From NCBI RefSeq assembly GCF_905171765.1, contig NC_053392.1, forward strand, positions 410,430,299-410,494,298: a stretch of DNA of 64,000 nt. Direction: 5' to 3'. The notes below the pieces were generated by a model. It ran no database searches, was not told the DNA's origin, and saw only the letters and a list, made by a program, of their open reading frames with translations. The translations under genes and the position numbers were made by a program. The DNA is from Bufo bufo (taxonomy: Eukaryota > Chordata > Amphibia > Anura > Bufonidae). Positions 48,079 through 57,921 of this stretch are shown one piece after another. How positions within the stretch are numbered: the stretch's first letter is position 1; each line of letters begins with the position of its first letter.

Positions 48079-49264
48079 ATAAATCACTGAGAAAAATGCA
48101 CCAAAAGGATATGCCACTGACTATACTAGCTGGTCATACAAGCAGATATTAAAAGCTGAGACTTTCGCCAATATATTCCTGTCAGGAAAATATCGGAGCC
48201 CATCATTGCACCACGTCATGGTCACTCAGCATGGCAAAGGGTCCTACCACTACGCTAACTGTGGTGTGAACACGGTCTGAAGGTGATGTAATCCAGCTCA
48301 CAGCCCAGCCTGCACACAAATGCCTAGCAGGACAGCCAGTGCAATGTGAACAAAGCAAGGCTGTGATCCCCACCCATATCAGACCATGTGATGGAGGATT
48401 CCAGGTGCAAAGGAATGTTCAATTGCCAGAAGAAGGCACATTCAAGACATATAAAACAAAATCACTGTAGAATTGCAGTGGCCAATATGGCGGAACTGCT
48501 CAACCCCAAACACTGTAGCGTGTTTCTCATTGGGCGAGCAGTCCCATCGCATGTGAACCACAGAAATATCGTGGCAGATATGGAGGAGCTGCTCAAACCC
48601 CAAACACTGTAGCGTGTTTCTCATTGGGGGAGCAGTCCCACCGTATGTGGACCGCAGCAAACGACCATCCCGAGCAATTAATGCGTACAAAGGAGGACGC
48701 CAGCGCGGTCCACATGCACCACAAAAGCATCCTGCACAAGCCAGAGCATTGTGCGGATGAAAATACAATTATATAAATCACTGAGACCCTTTGCCATGCT
48801 GAGTGACCGTGACGTGGTGCAATGATGGGCTCCGATATTTTCCTGACAGGAATATATTGGCGAAAGTCTCAGCTTTTAATATCTGCTTGTATGACCAGCT
48901 AGTATAGTCAGTGGCATATCCTTTTGGTGCATTTTTCTCAGTGATTTATATAATTGTATTTTCATCCGCACAATGCTCTGGCTTGTGCAGGATGCTTTTG
49001 TGGTGCATGTGGACCGCGCTGGCGTCCTCCTTTGTACACATTAATTGCTCGGGATGGTCGTTTGCTGCAGTCCACATACAGTGGGACTGCTCCCCCAATG
49101 AGAAACACGCTACAGTGTTTGGGGTTTGAGCAGCTCCTCCATATCTGCCACGATATTTCTGTGGTTCACATGCGATGGGACTGCTCGCCCAATGAGAAAC
49201 ACGCTACAGTGTTTGGGGTTGAGCAGTTCCGCCATATTGGCCACTGCAATTCTACAGTGATTTT
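48079..49264. mobile_element. 1.19-kb nested insertion with permuted inverted segments, unknown family
   Basis: The Tc1 left end is split, and atattctaggttct is present on both sides (48065-48078 and 49265-49278), a 14-bp target duplication. The insert reads A (48079-48242), X (48243-48460), B (48461-48784), A' (48785-48950), B' (48950-49264), where A' and B' are reverse complements of A and B. Within B the phrase cactgtagcgtgtttctcattgg occurs twice (48518 and 48605 on). No ORF with recognisable domains. The long, non-fixed duplication suggests target-primed reverse transcription, perhaps a Penelope-like or LINE-mobilised sequence. I cannot name it. Confidence 0.7.
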
Positions 49265-49513
49265 ATATTCTAGGTTCTTCAAAGTAGCCACCTTTTGCTT
49301 TGATTACTGCTTTGCACACTCTTGGCATTCTCTTGATGAGCTTCAAGAGGTAGTCCCCTGAAATGGTTTTCACTTCACAGATGTGCCCTGTCAGGTTTAA
49401 TAAGTGGGATTTCTTGCCTTATAAATGGATTTGGGACCATCAGTTGCGTTGAGGAGAAGTCAGGTGGATACACAGCTGATAGTCCAACTGAATAGACTGT
49501 TAGAATTTGTATT

Positions 49514-49900
49514 ATGGCAAGAAAAAAGCAGCTAAGTAAATAAAAACGAGTGGCCATCATTGCTTTAAGAAATGAAGGTCAGTCAGTCAGCCGAAAAATT
49601 GGGAAAACTTTAAGTAAGGGCTATTTGACCATGAAGGAGAGTGATGGGGTGCTGCGCCAAATGACCTGGCCTCCACAGTAACAGGACCTGAACCCAATCG
49701 AGATGGTTTGGGGTGAGCTGAACCGCAGAGTGAAGGCAAAAGGGCCAACAAGTGCTAAGCATCTCTGGGAACTCCTTCAAGACTGTTGGAAGACCATTTC
49801 AGGGAACTACCTCTTGAAGCTCCTCAAGAGAATGCGAAGAGTGTGCAAAGCAGTAATCAAAGCAAAAGGTGGCTACTTTAAAGAACCTAGAATATGACAT
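49514..49900 (+). pseudogene. Internally deleted Tc1 transposase
   Basis: From ATG 49514 the frame encodes the N-terminal helix-turn-helix start (MARKKQLSK, stop at 49541-49543, KRVAIIALRNEGQSVSRKIG). It then jumps, still in frame, at about 49617 to the C-terminal part (MTWPPQ, stop at 49679-49681, QDLNPIEMVWGELNRRV, ending KGGYFKEPRI). The third catalytic residue (E in DLNPIEMVW) remains; the two catalytic aspartates and most of the core are deleted. Full-length members are about 340 aa; about 128 codons remain. It cannot transpose itself. Confidence 0.85.
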
Positions 49901-50713
49901 ATTTTCAGTTGTTTCACACTTATAGAGTGACAAACCTTATTTGAACAAATAATTTCAACTGGTGTGATGTAACATTTGCCCCCCAAGAAAACTGATTTAG
50001 GCAGGGATGTGATATACCTATAATATAATTTTAAATATAGTACATTTGTAATTTGCAGGAGTTGTGTGCGGTTCTGCTGAGATACCGCAGCTATAAAAAG
50101 GGATAAACGCTATTGGAACAAATAATTTCAACTGGTGTGATATACCAGTTGCCCCCCCAAAAAGATGATTGAGGCAGGGGTGTGATATACCTATAATATA
50201 ATTTCCATATAGTACATTTGTAATTTGCAGGAGTTGTGTGTGGTTCTGCTGAGATATGCAGCTATAAAGAGGGATAAAAGCTATTGGAAGAAATAATTTC
50301 AACTGGTGTGATATACCAGTTGCCCCCCAAAAAAACTGATTGAGGCAGGGATGTGATATACCTATAATATAATTTCCATATAGTTAATTTGTAATTTGCA
50401 GGAGTTGTGTACGGTTCTGCTGAGATACCGCAGCTTTACAAAGGGACAAACGCTATTGGAACAAATAATTATAGCTGGTGTGATATACCAGTTGCCACGC
50501 AAAAAAACTGATTGAGAAAGGGGTGTTATATACCTATAATTTAATTTCCATATAGTACATTTGCAATTTGCAGGAGTTGTGTGCGGTTCTGCTGAGATAC
50601 CACAGCTATATAGAGTGACAAACGCTATTTGAACAAATAATTTCAATTGGTGTGATATAACATTTGCCCCCCAAAAAAACTGATTGAGGCAGGGGTGTGA
50701 TATACCTATAATA

Positions 50714-52295
50714 CACTGCTCAAAAAAATAAAGGGAACACAAAAATAACACATCCTAGATCTGAGTTAATTAAATATTCTTCTGAAATACTTTGTTCTTT
50801 ACATAGTTGAATGTGCTGACAACAAAATCACACAAAAATAAAAAAATGGAAATCAAATTTTTCAACCCATAGAGGTCTGGATTTGGAGTCACACTCAAAA
50901 TTAAAGTGGAAAAACACACTACAGGCTGATCCAACTTTGATGTAATGTCCTTAAAACAAGTCAAAATGAGGCTCAGTAGTGTGTGTGGCCTCCACGTGCC
51001 TGTATGACCTCCCTACAACGCCTGTGCATGCTCCTGATGAGGTGGCAGACGGTCTCCTGAGGGATCTCCTCCCAGACCTGGACTAAAGCATCTGACAACT
51101 CCTGGACAGTCTGTGGTGCAACGTGACCTTGGTGGATAGAGCGAGACATGATGTCCCAGATGTGCTCAATTGGATTCAGGTCTGGGGAACGGGCGGGCCA
51201 GTCCATAGCATCAATGCCTTCGTCTTGCAGGAACTGCTGACACACTCCAGCCACATGAGGTCTAGCATTGTCTTACATTAGGAGGAACCCAGGGCCAACC
51301 GCACCAGCATATGATCTCACAAGGGGTCTGAGGATCTCATCTCGGTACCTAATGGCAGTCAGGCTACCTCTGGCGAGCACATGGAGGGCTGTGCGGCCCT
51401 CCAAAGAAATGCCACCCCCTACCATTACTGATGCAATGCCAAACTGGTCATGCTGGAGGATGTTGCAGGCAGCAGAACGTTCTCCACGGCGTCTCCAGAC
51501 TCTGTTACGTTTGTCACATGTGCTCAGTGTGAACCTGCTTTCATCTGTGAAGAGCACAGGGCGCCAGTGGCGAATTTGCCAATCTTGGTGTTCTCTGGCA
51601 AATGCCAAATGTCCTGCACGGTGTTGGGCTGTAAGCACAACCCCCACCTGTGGACGTCGGGCCCTCATATCACCCTCATGGAGTCTGTTTCTGACCGTTT
51701 GAGCAGACACATGCACATTTGTGGCCTGCTGGAGGTCATTTTGCAGGGCTCTGGCAGTGCTCCTCCTGTTCCTCCTTGCACAAAGGCGGAGGTAGCGGTC
51801 CTGCTGCTGGGTTGTTGCCTTCCTACGGCCTCCTCCACGTCTCCTGATGTACTGGCCTGTCTCCTGGTAGCGCCTCCATGCTCTGGACACTACGCTGACA
51901 GACACAGCAAACCTTCTTGCCACAGCTCGCATTGATGTGCCATCCTGGATAAGCTGCACTACCTGAGCCACTTATGTGGGTTATAGACTCCGTCTCATGC
52001 TACCACTAGAGTGAAAGCACCACCAGCATTCAAAAGTGACCAAAACATCAGCCAGGAAGCATAGGAACTTAGAAGTGGTCTGTGGTCACCACTTGCAGAA
52101 CCACTCCTTTATTGGGGGTGTCTTGCTAATTGCCTATAATTTCCACCTGTTGTCTATCCCATTTGCACAACAGCATGTGAAATTGATTGTCACTCAGTGT
52201 TGCTTCCTAAGTGGACAGTTTGATTTCACAGAAATGTGATTGACTTGGAGTTACATTGTGTTGTTTAAGTGTTCCCTTTATTTTTTTGAGCAGTG
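50714..52295 (-). mobile_element. Tc1-like DNA transposon (DD34E), inactivated
   Basis: A 1582-bp element between TA duplications (50712-50713 and 52296-52297), inserted in the array phrase cctataatataatttc. Inverted ends cactgctcaaaaaaataaag (50714 on) and the complement at 52269-52295 agree over about 27 bp. It carries one transposase gene on the minus strand. Subtracting it restores the 172-bp spacing of the array. Confidence 0.95.
50973..51998 (-). pseudogene. Tc1-like transposase with three stop codons
   Basis: The likely start is ATG at 51998-51996 (MRRSL), followed by stops at codons 6 and 9 and a long frame from [11 protein letters not shown]. Then come the helix-turn-helix region ([29 protein letters not shown]), the first catalytic Asp in [12 protein letters not shown], a TAA after GPGFLLM at about 51272, the second Asp in DNARPH, and the catalytic Glu in SPDLNPIEHIWD. 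Spacing between the last two is 34 residues (DD34E). The end (EVIQARGGHTHY) is normal. All lesions are single-codon stops with no visible frameshift, so the copy is fairly young but dead. Confidence 0.92.
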
Positions 52296-53250
52296 TATAA
52301 TTTCTGTATAGTGCATTTGTAATTTGCAGGAGTTGTGTGCGGTTCTGCTGAGATACCGCAGCTATAAATAGGGATAAACGCTATTGGAACAAATAATTTC
52401 AACTGGTGTGATACACCAGTTGCCTCCTAAAAAAACTGATTGAGGCAGGGGTGTGATATACCTATAATATAATTTTCATATAGTACATTTGTAATTTGCA
52501 GGAGTTGTGTGCGGTTGGGCTGAGATACACCAGCTATACAGAGTGACAAATGCTATTTGAACAAATAAGTGCAACTGGTGTGATATGATATTTGCCCCCC
52601 AAAAAAACTGATTGAGGCAGGGGTGTAATATACCTAGAATATTCTCTTTTTGTATAGTGCATTTGTAATTTGCAGGAGTTGTGAGCGGTTCTGCTGAGAT
52701 ACCGCAGCTATATAGTATGACAAACGCTATTGGAAGAAATAATTTCAACTGGTGTGATATACCAGTTGCCCCCCCCAAAAAAGATGATTGAGGCAGGGGT
52801 GTGATATACCTATAATATAATTTCCATATAGTACATTTGTAATTTGCAGGAGTTCTGTGAGGTTCTGCTGAGATACCCCAGCTATATAGTATGACAAACG
52901 ATATTGGAACAAATCATTTCAACTGGTGTGATGTACCAGTTGCCCCCCCAAAAAACTGATTGAGGCAGGGGTGTGATATATTTATAATATAATTTCCATA
53001 TAGTACATTTGTAATTTGTAGGAGTTGTATGCGGTTCTGCTGCGATAGCGCAGCTATAAAGAGTGATAAACGCTAGTGGAGCAAATAATTTCAACTGGTG
53101 TGATATACCACTTGCCTCCCAAAAAAAATGATTGAGGCAGGGGTGTGATATACCTATAATATAATTTCCATATATATACATTTGTAATTTGCAGGAGTTG
53201 TGTGCGGTTGTGCTGAAATACACAAGCTATACAGATTGACAGAGTGACAA

Positions 53251-53343
53251 GTGGAAGGCTAAAAAGTCAGCCTGAATTTGTGGGAGGGGCATCTTACCTT
53301 TTTAAGCTCCAGCCCCCAGCTCCTCAGGGCGCTTCTGTTCATA
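53251..53343 (+). repeat. A1 terminal repeat of the Ngaro-like element
   Basis: 93 bp beginning gtggaaggct and ending gcttctgttcata. It matches A2 at 59100-59192 in the same orientation with a few substitutions and defines the left end. Confidence 0.9.
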
Positions 53344-53633
53344 CGCTGGATAAGGAGTCGCTTTGCTCTGATACTGCACCCTTGCACGTCGTGAGCTGCT
53401 TCAACTGCTTTCGCTTTTTCGCCACCCGTACACCGCCGATTCCGTCTGCAGGATAGGTAATTCATGTGTGATGTTCGCCCTGCTCCACAGGGCTCCTCTG
53501 AGCGGTGGTCACCTACTCCCGGCTCGATATGCACTCCAGACCCGAGCGCTCCGCAGGACGGGTAGGGTCCGGCCTGCGGGTTACCCCCCTCCACAGGGTC
53601 TCACCCGTCCTCTGGCATAGGCGCTGTTACAGG

Positions 53634-54124
53634 CCGGCGTGCGTTCCAGCGTGGAGCGCACGCCGGAACTCCTCGGCCAGGCCTGGGCTTCCAGTCACCT
53701 GATCGGCGTGCGTTCCAGCGTGGAGCGCACGCCGGAATCCGGCCAGGCCTGGGCCCATGGTCACATGCTCGGCGTGCGTTCCAGCGTGGAGCGCACGCCG
53801 GATCCCTCACTCAGGCCAGACGACTCCAGGATAGCGGTTCCAGGGCAGGTAAGCTCTGTCCCCACCGGGTCCCTCATTACAGAAGCACCCGGTCCGGGCC
53901 CCCATGTTCCGGGCTTCTGGTGGTCGGATCAGCGTGCGTTCCAGCGTGGAACGCACGCCGATACCTGCTCCCACATCTCGGTCCACCGCTCAAACTTGCG
54001 ACTCAGGACGGGGGGGCCCGTCCCCCAGTCCACCCGTCCACATGGTCACCCCCCACCAGGAATTCTACCCTTGTTTCCCTGCTTCCGGGGGTAGAGGGGC
54101 GTGCGTTCCAGGGTGGAACGCACG
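53634..54124 (+). promoter_or_regulatory. Five related hairpins in the Ngaro-like leader
   Basis: Perfect or near-perfect hairpins at 53634-53666, 53704-53734, 53770-53800, 53932-53958 and 54100-54124. All have left arm gcgtgcgttcca (or its inner part), loop GCG (GGG in the fifth) and right arm tggagcgcacgc or tggaacgcacgc. Stems are 15, 14, 14, 12 and 11 bp. In the first three the T of gttcca faces G; in the last two it faces A, so pairing is kept either way. Spacing is about 69, 66, 162 and 168 bp. They may act in RNA structure, packaging or recombinase binding; the role is unknown. Confidence 0.8.
53846..53854 (+). promoter_or_regulatory. Possible 5' splice donor in the Ngaro-like leader
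   Basis: CAG/GTAAGC at 53846 on fits the donor consensus. A pyrimidine-rich acceptor (tttctttcttaacag, ending 55048) lies eight bases before the GAG start. The pair would remove about 1.2 kb including the minisatellite and the last two hairpins. Inference from consensus only. Confidence 0.35.
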
Positions 54125-54549
54125 TATAACAAACCGATATGCGAAGTAGGCAGGGGTCTAGCCCCTAAGCAACAACGGCCATGTGTATAAACGGCCATAT
54201 ATGAAAACTCGGCAGGGGGGGGCGCTAAAACTCGTCAGGGACACCAAAACGGTCACAAACGCACACCCACCGTACCAGGTGGGATGAAGAAAAAGTCATC
54301 CTTTGTCCCCACTCATTGGGGGAGGGCTCCTGGGTCCCCGCTAGGCTGGAAGGGCGCTAGTTTCAGTTCTGAGGTCAAAGAGAGCAGGGGGCCTCACCAG
54401 GTGTAGGTTAGGTCGTTAGCGCACCCCGTACGCAGTCAGCTTGTCACTAAACGTTCACTGCAAATTGTCTGTTCTGATCCGCCGTGGTGGCAGGGCCACG
54501 TGATATATGTATGTGATTCCACGTTATATGCTGTTGTCTTCCTGCTCTG

Positions 54550-54802
54550 CTGGATCGCCCAGGCTCACACCTACCTCTGTCTCCTGGATCGCCCAGGCTC
54601 ACACCTACCTCTGTCTCCTGGATCGCCCAGGCTCACACCTACCTCTGTCTCCTGGATCGCCCAGGCTCACACCTACCTCTGTCTCCTGGATCGCCCAGGC
54701 TCACACCTACCTCTGTCTCCTGGATCGCCCAGGCTCACACCTACCTCTGTCTCCTGGATCGCCCAGGCTCACACCTACCTCTGTCTCCTGGATCGCCCAG
54801 GC
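54550..54802 (+). repeat. 34-bp minisatellite
   Basis: Seven full copies and one partial copy of a 34-bp unit beginning ctggatcgcccaggctcaca, essentially identical. It lies in the leader of the Ngaro-like element and makes two overlapping repetitive frames that are not genes. Confidence 0.97.
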
Positions 54803-55055
54803 CTGTCACCCTCCCCAGTTATGTTCTTTTTCCCTTCCGAACTTTATGGATTTGTCCTCTCAGGAACGTGTTCTGACCGTTCATTTATACGACATTTGGA
54901 CCAAGGTCAGGTGACCCAAGACATCAGTACAGGTAGTAGCCTCTAATCCCAGGTACGTTACCCAGACCGACACAAGCCTTCTCGTAGGCACCGGTCGTAC
55001 TACGTTCCGGTCACATATAGTTATTCGGGACTATTTCTTTCTTAACAGGTTAAGC

Positions 55056-56208
55056 ATGTCACATGCTTCAGATATGGAGGACACCTTGTCACTCCCTGGA
55101 ACGTCCATCTCAGGCCAGGCTGGCACCATGTCCCTGAGGAGCTGGACGATCCCCAGGCTCATCGCCGAACTCAATAAGAGAGGCATCCCTCACCCGGCCT
55201 CTGCCCGCAAAGCAGAGTTATACAAGCTGTTGATGACCACCCCGGGTCCGTCAGGCGTCCAGCTGGGGACCATGGACACTCAACAGTCATTGAGGCACCT
55301 GCAAGCCACCATTGACTCCCTGGTCGGCATGGTGACTGACGCTCAGTCCAGGGTATCGGTACTGGAGTCACGGGCCCCACCCCCCCCAGGCGCCCCACCC
55401 CCCCCAGGCGCCCCACCCTCCGGCTAAGTCCGTTGTTCCTCAGACGGCCTCTATAGGTACTTCCATTTTCACTCCCCGGGTGGCCCCGGCCCATTTCATC
55501 CCGGACGGTATTAAAAAGGATATCCTGGCGGGAAAGGATATAAACCTGGCGTTCATCCTTATCACCTCACAAGACCTCCCTGAGAACAGGGTCATCAACT
55601 ATGGTGACGTCTCCCTCGTCCTGAGGGCCAAGGACGCGAGGCTGAACCGAAAGCTCACTATCCCGGAATTTTTTGGGGCGTTTAGCCTGTTCAGGGATAT
55701 CGTGTGCTCGGCTCAGCCTAGAAGAAGGGAGGAACTAGATTCATACCTCTACCTGGTCACCGATCTGGGGCATAAGTATGGTGGCGCGTCATTTTATGAC
55801 TATCACCGCTCCTTCTCGGCTGCGGCTGCGGCTGCCCTGGTTGAATTCCAGTTCGTCACCAACTGGGCAAATATAGATATGCAGTTGTTTTGCCACCACT
55901 TCGCGGGTCTCAGGGCCCCGTCTTGTTCAGGGTGCCAGTCCATCTTTCATTCCTTGGACTGGTGTCTGAATGCGGTCAACCCTGTCCAGGATAGGTCCCT
56001 GTCCGATCCCTCAGGTCTCCAACTGGGTGCCCCCGGAGTTGACAAACTGGGCAGGCCCATAGTATACTTGGGCAAGAGCCAGGTCTGCAACAATTTTAAC
56101 ATGAACGGTTGCGGCTTCAATGGTTGCAGGGCTCTCCATATCTGCTCGCTGTGTTTCAGGGCTCACCCTCGTCCCGCCTGTCCCAAGAGGTCTGCGAGGC
56201 AACTATGA
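55056..56208 (+). pseudogene. Ngaro/DIRS-type GAG protein, one frameshift
   Basis: Starts at ATG 55056 eight bases after a splice-acceptor-like site. The N-terminal part (SLRSWTIPRLIAELNKRGI, ARKAELYKLLM) looks like a SAP-type helix-extension-helix. A C-rich PPPGAPPPPGAPP tract at 55376-55420 holds a frameshift, ending the first frame at 55425-55427; the second frame continues KSVVPQTASIGT and runs to a TGA at 56206. The conserved GAG core (FIPDGIKKDILAGKDINLAF, YGDVSLVLRAKDARLNRKLT) ends in a Cys/His cluster (VCNNFNMNGCGF then CRALHICSLCFRAHPRPACP) as in other tyrosine-recombinase elements. The homopolymer frameshift could be decay or a sequencing slip. The next ORF continues in the same frame after the TGA. 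Confidence 0.82.
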
Positions 56209-57921
56209 CTAACCGACATTGACCTCTATCTCCTTGGCATCCTTCTACAGGACCACCCAGACAGGGGGTTTGTGCAATTCTTGCTGTCCGGCTTCGCAGA
56301 GGGCTTNNNNNNNNNNNNNNNNNNNNNNNNNNNNNNNNNNNNNNNNNNNNNNNNNNNNNNNNNNNNNNNNNNNNNNNNNNNNNNNNNNNNNNNNNNNNNN
56401 NNNNNNNNNNNNNNNNNNNNNNNNNNNNNNNNNNNNNNNNNNNNNNNNNNNNNNNNNNNNNNNNNNNNNNNNNNNNNNNNNNNNNNNNNNNNNNNNNNNN
56501 NNNNNNTCACACGGGCCTCATCGCCCTGCCGCAGACGTTTTGGGAGGGCGGCAACCTGAGGTCGGCTTCTGAGGACCCGGCGGCAGTTGAGGAGTTGCTC
56601 CAGTCGGAAGTCGACAAGGGTTTCCTCATCGGCCCGCTTGAGCCAATACCATTCCCTTCCTGGCGCATCAACCCCATTGGCCTGGTGTCCAAGAAAAATT
56701 CTAATAAAAAGCGGTTAATCTACGACCTGTCCGCGCCTCATGCCTCTGCCGTCCCCAGCCTCAACTCGCTCATTCCATCCGAGGAGTTCTCCATGAAGTA
56801 TTCCTCTATAGACGAGGCGATTAAGGACATAGTGAACTCCGGCAGGGGTTCCTGGTTGGCAAAGGCGGACATCTCGGACGCCTTCAAGCTCCTCCCCGTT
56901 AAACCGCACTTATGGGGTTACTACGGGCTTAGATGGGCCGATCGCTATTATTTCGCGAACAGGCTCACGTTTGGTTCGAAGAGTAGCCCATGGTTGTTCG
57001 ACCAATTTGCCAAGGCCCTGCATTGGATCCTCGTCCACCATGGCGGATTACCCACGGTCATCCACTACCTCGATGACTTCTTGATCATCGAGGGTACACA
57101 CGGCGGGTCGGGCAACCTGGCTACTCTTCTCCAAATTTTTTCCAGCCTGCAGGTGTCCATCCGGATGGAGGCCAGCCTCCCGGAGGAAAAACTGGCGAGT
57201 TGCCGTGCAGCAATTTCCCACGCCATGTCCGTGGGCTATCTGTCCAGGGTGGAGCTCCAATCCCTGCTGGGGTGATTCAACTTTGCCTCCAGAATCATGC
57301 CCCAGGGCAGGGCATTCACCTCCAGGTTGCTCCAGTTGTTGCCTTCGGCTCCTGACCAGAGCAGCATCGTCCACTTGGACAGCCATGCCAGGGCGGACTT
57401 GGCCATGTGGTCCCTGTTCCTATCATCCTGGAATGGTATCTCCCTTTTTGTACCGTCATGGGCACCATCATACCCCACCATTTTCTCAGACGCTGCCGCA
57501 TCCCGGGGGTATGCCGCTATTTTTGGGCACCAGTGGATGACTGGCCAGTGGCCCGTAGAGATCCGGTCAGTCTCTGAAAGTCTGAGCTCGTCTTCCCTCC
57601 TGGAGCTTTACTCCATTGTGGTGGCGGCTCAGGTGTGGGGTCATCGGTGGGGGAACTCACCGGTGATGTTCATCACCGATAACCAAGCGTTGGTGGACAT
57701 TATCACAAAAGGTCTGGCTAGATCATGTCCTTCCTGCGCAGACTGGTTTGGCTCTCTCTCACTCATAACTTCCATGTGTTCTGCAGCCACATTCCGGGGG
57801 TCGAGAATGTGGCGGCGGATGCCCTGTCCCAATTTAATTTCCCCCTCTTTTTTCAGGTGCTGCCAGGAGCGGACCCCACGGGGTCCCCTCTTCCGGTCTT
57901 CCAGTCTCTGGTGATGGACTA
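56209..57921 (+). pseudogene. Reverse transcriptase-RNase H of the Ngaro-like element, broken
   Basis: The N-terminal motif LYLLGILLQDHPDRGFVQFL reads up to the N gap (56307-56506). After the gap come VDKGFLIGPLEPIPFPSW, INPIGLVSKKNSNKKRLIYD (RT blocks 1-2), WLAKADISDAFKLLPV (block 3, first Asp), FGSKSSPWLFDQF, and the catalytic YLDDFLII (57066). A TGA at 57273-57275 follows LLG. RNase H follows: FSDAAASRGYAAIFG, ELYSIVVAAQVWG, FITDNQALVDIITKG. A frameshift near 57720 then leads to HIPGVENVAADALSQ in another frame. The polymerase copies element RNA through a circular DNA intermediate in this group. The product is inactive in this copy. Confidence 0.85.
56307..56506. other. Assembly gap (200 N)
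   Basis: Exactly 200 N within the reverse transcriptase region. The true length is unknown, so the reading frame across it cannot be judged. Confidence 0.98.

Larger units (their letters stand above)
48047..49930 (+). mobile_element. Degraded Tc1-like transposon carrying a nested insertion
   Basis: Ends share acaactgaaaatatgtcata and the following ttctaggttct (48047 on, and complement at 49889-49919), continuing inward as caaagtagccacc (49281 on; complement 49867-49880). The right end extends further (gtgtgaaac complement) than the left, so the left tip is lost. A 1186-bp sequence is inserted in the left repeat at 48079. The remaining core encodes an internally deleted transposase. Confidence 0.85.
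49931..53250. repeat. Right part of the 172-bp tandem array
   Basis: Anchor phrase gttgtgtgcggtt at 50061, 50233, 50404 and 50576, then after a transposon insertion 52332, 52504, 52678, 52852, 53023 and 53197: period 171-174 bp. Units share tataatataatttccatata, tttgtaatttgcaggagttg, tgctgagataccgcagctat and a short poly-A before actgattgaggcagg. Units are about 85-95 % alike by eye, so the array is old. Two subtypes exist: tttgaacaaat with ataacatttgcc, and ttggaacaaat with ataccagttgcc. No coding signal; frames in it are repeats of each other. Confidence 0.9.

Noticed and set aside
48442..49361. Paired frames on both strands of the nested insertion
   Set aside because: They are mirror images from the inverted B and B' segments with no domain.
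50018..53223. Frames with AEPHTTPANYKCTI repeats in the 172-bp array
   Set aside because: Translation of a tandem repeat; each unit carries the same short peptide with random stops.
53601..54129. Frames with repeated VRSSVERTP or CAPRWNAR motifs
   Set aside because: They are translations of the five leader hairpins of the Ngaro-like element, on both strands.
54500..54946. Frames of WIAQAHTYLCLLDRPGSH-type repeats
   Set aside because: Translation of the 34-bp minisatellite in more than one frame.
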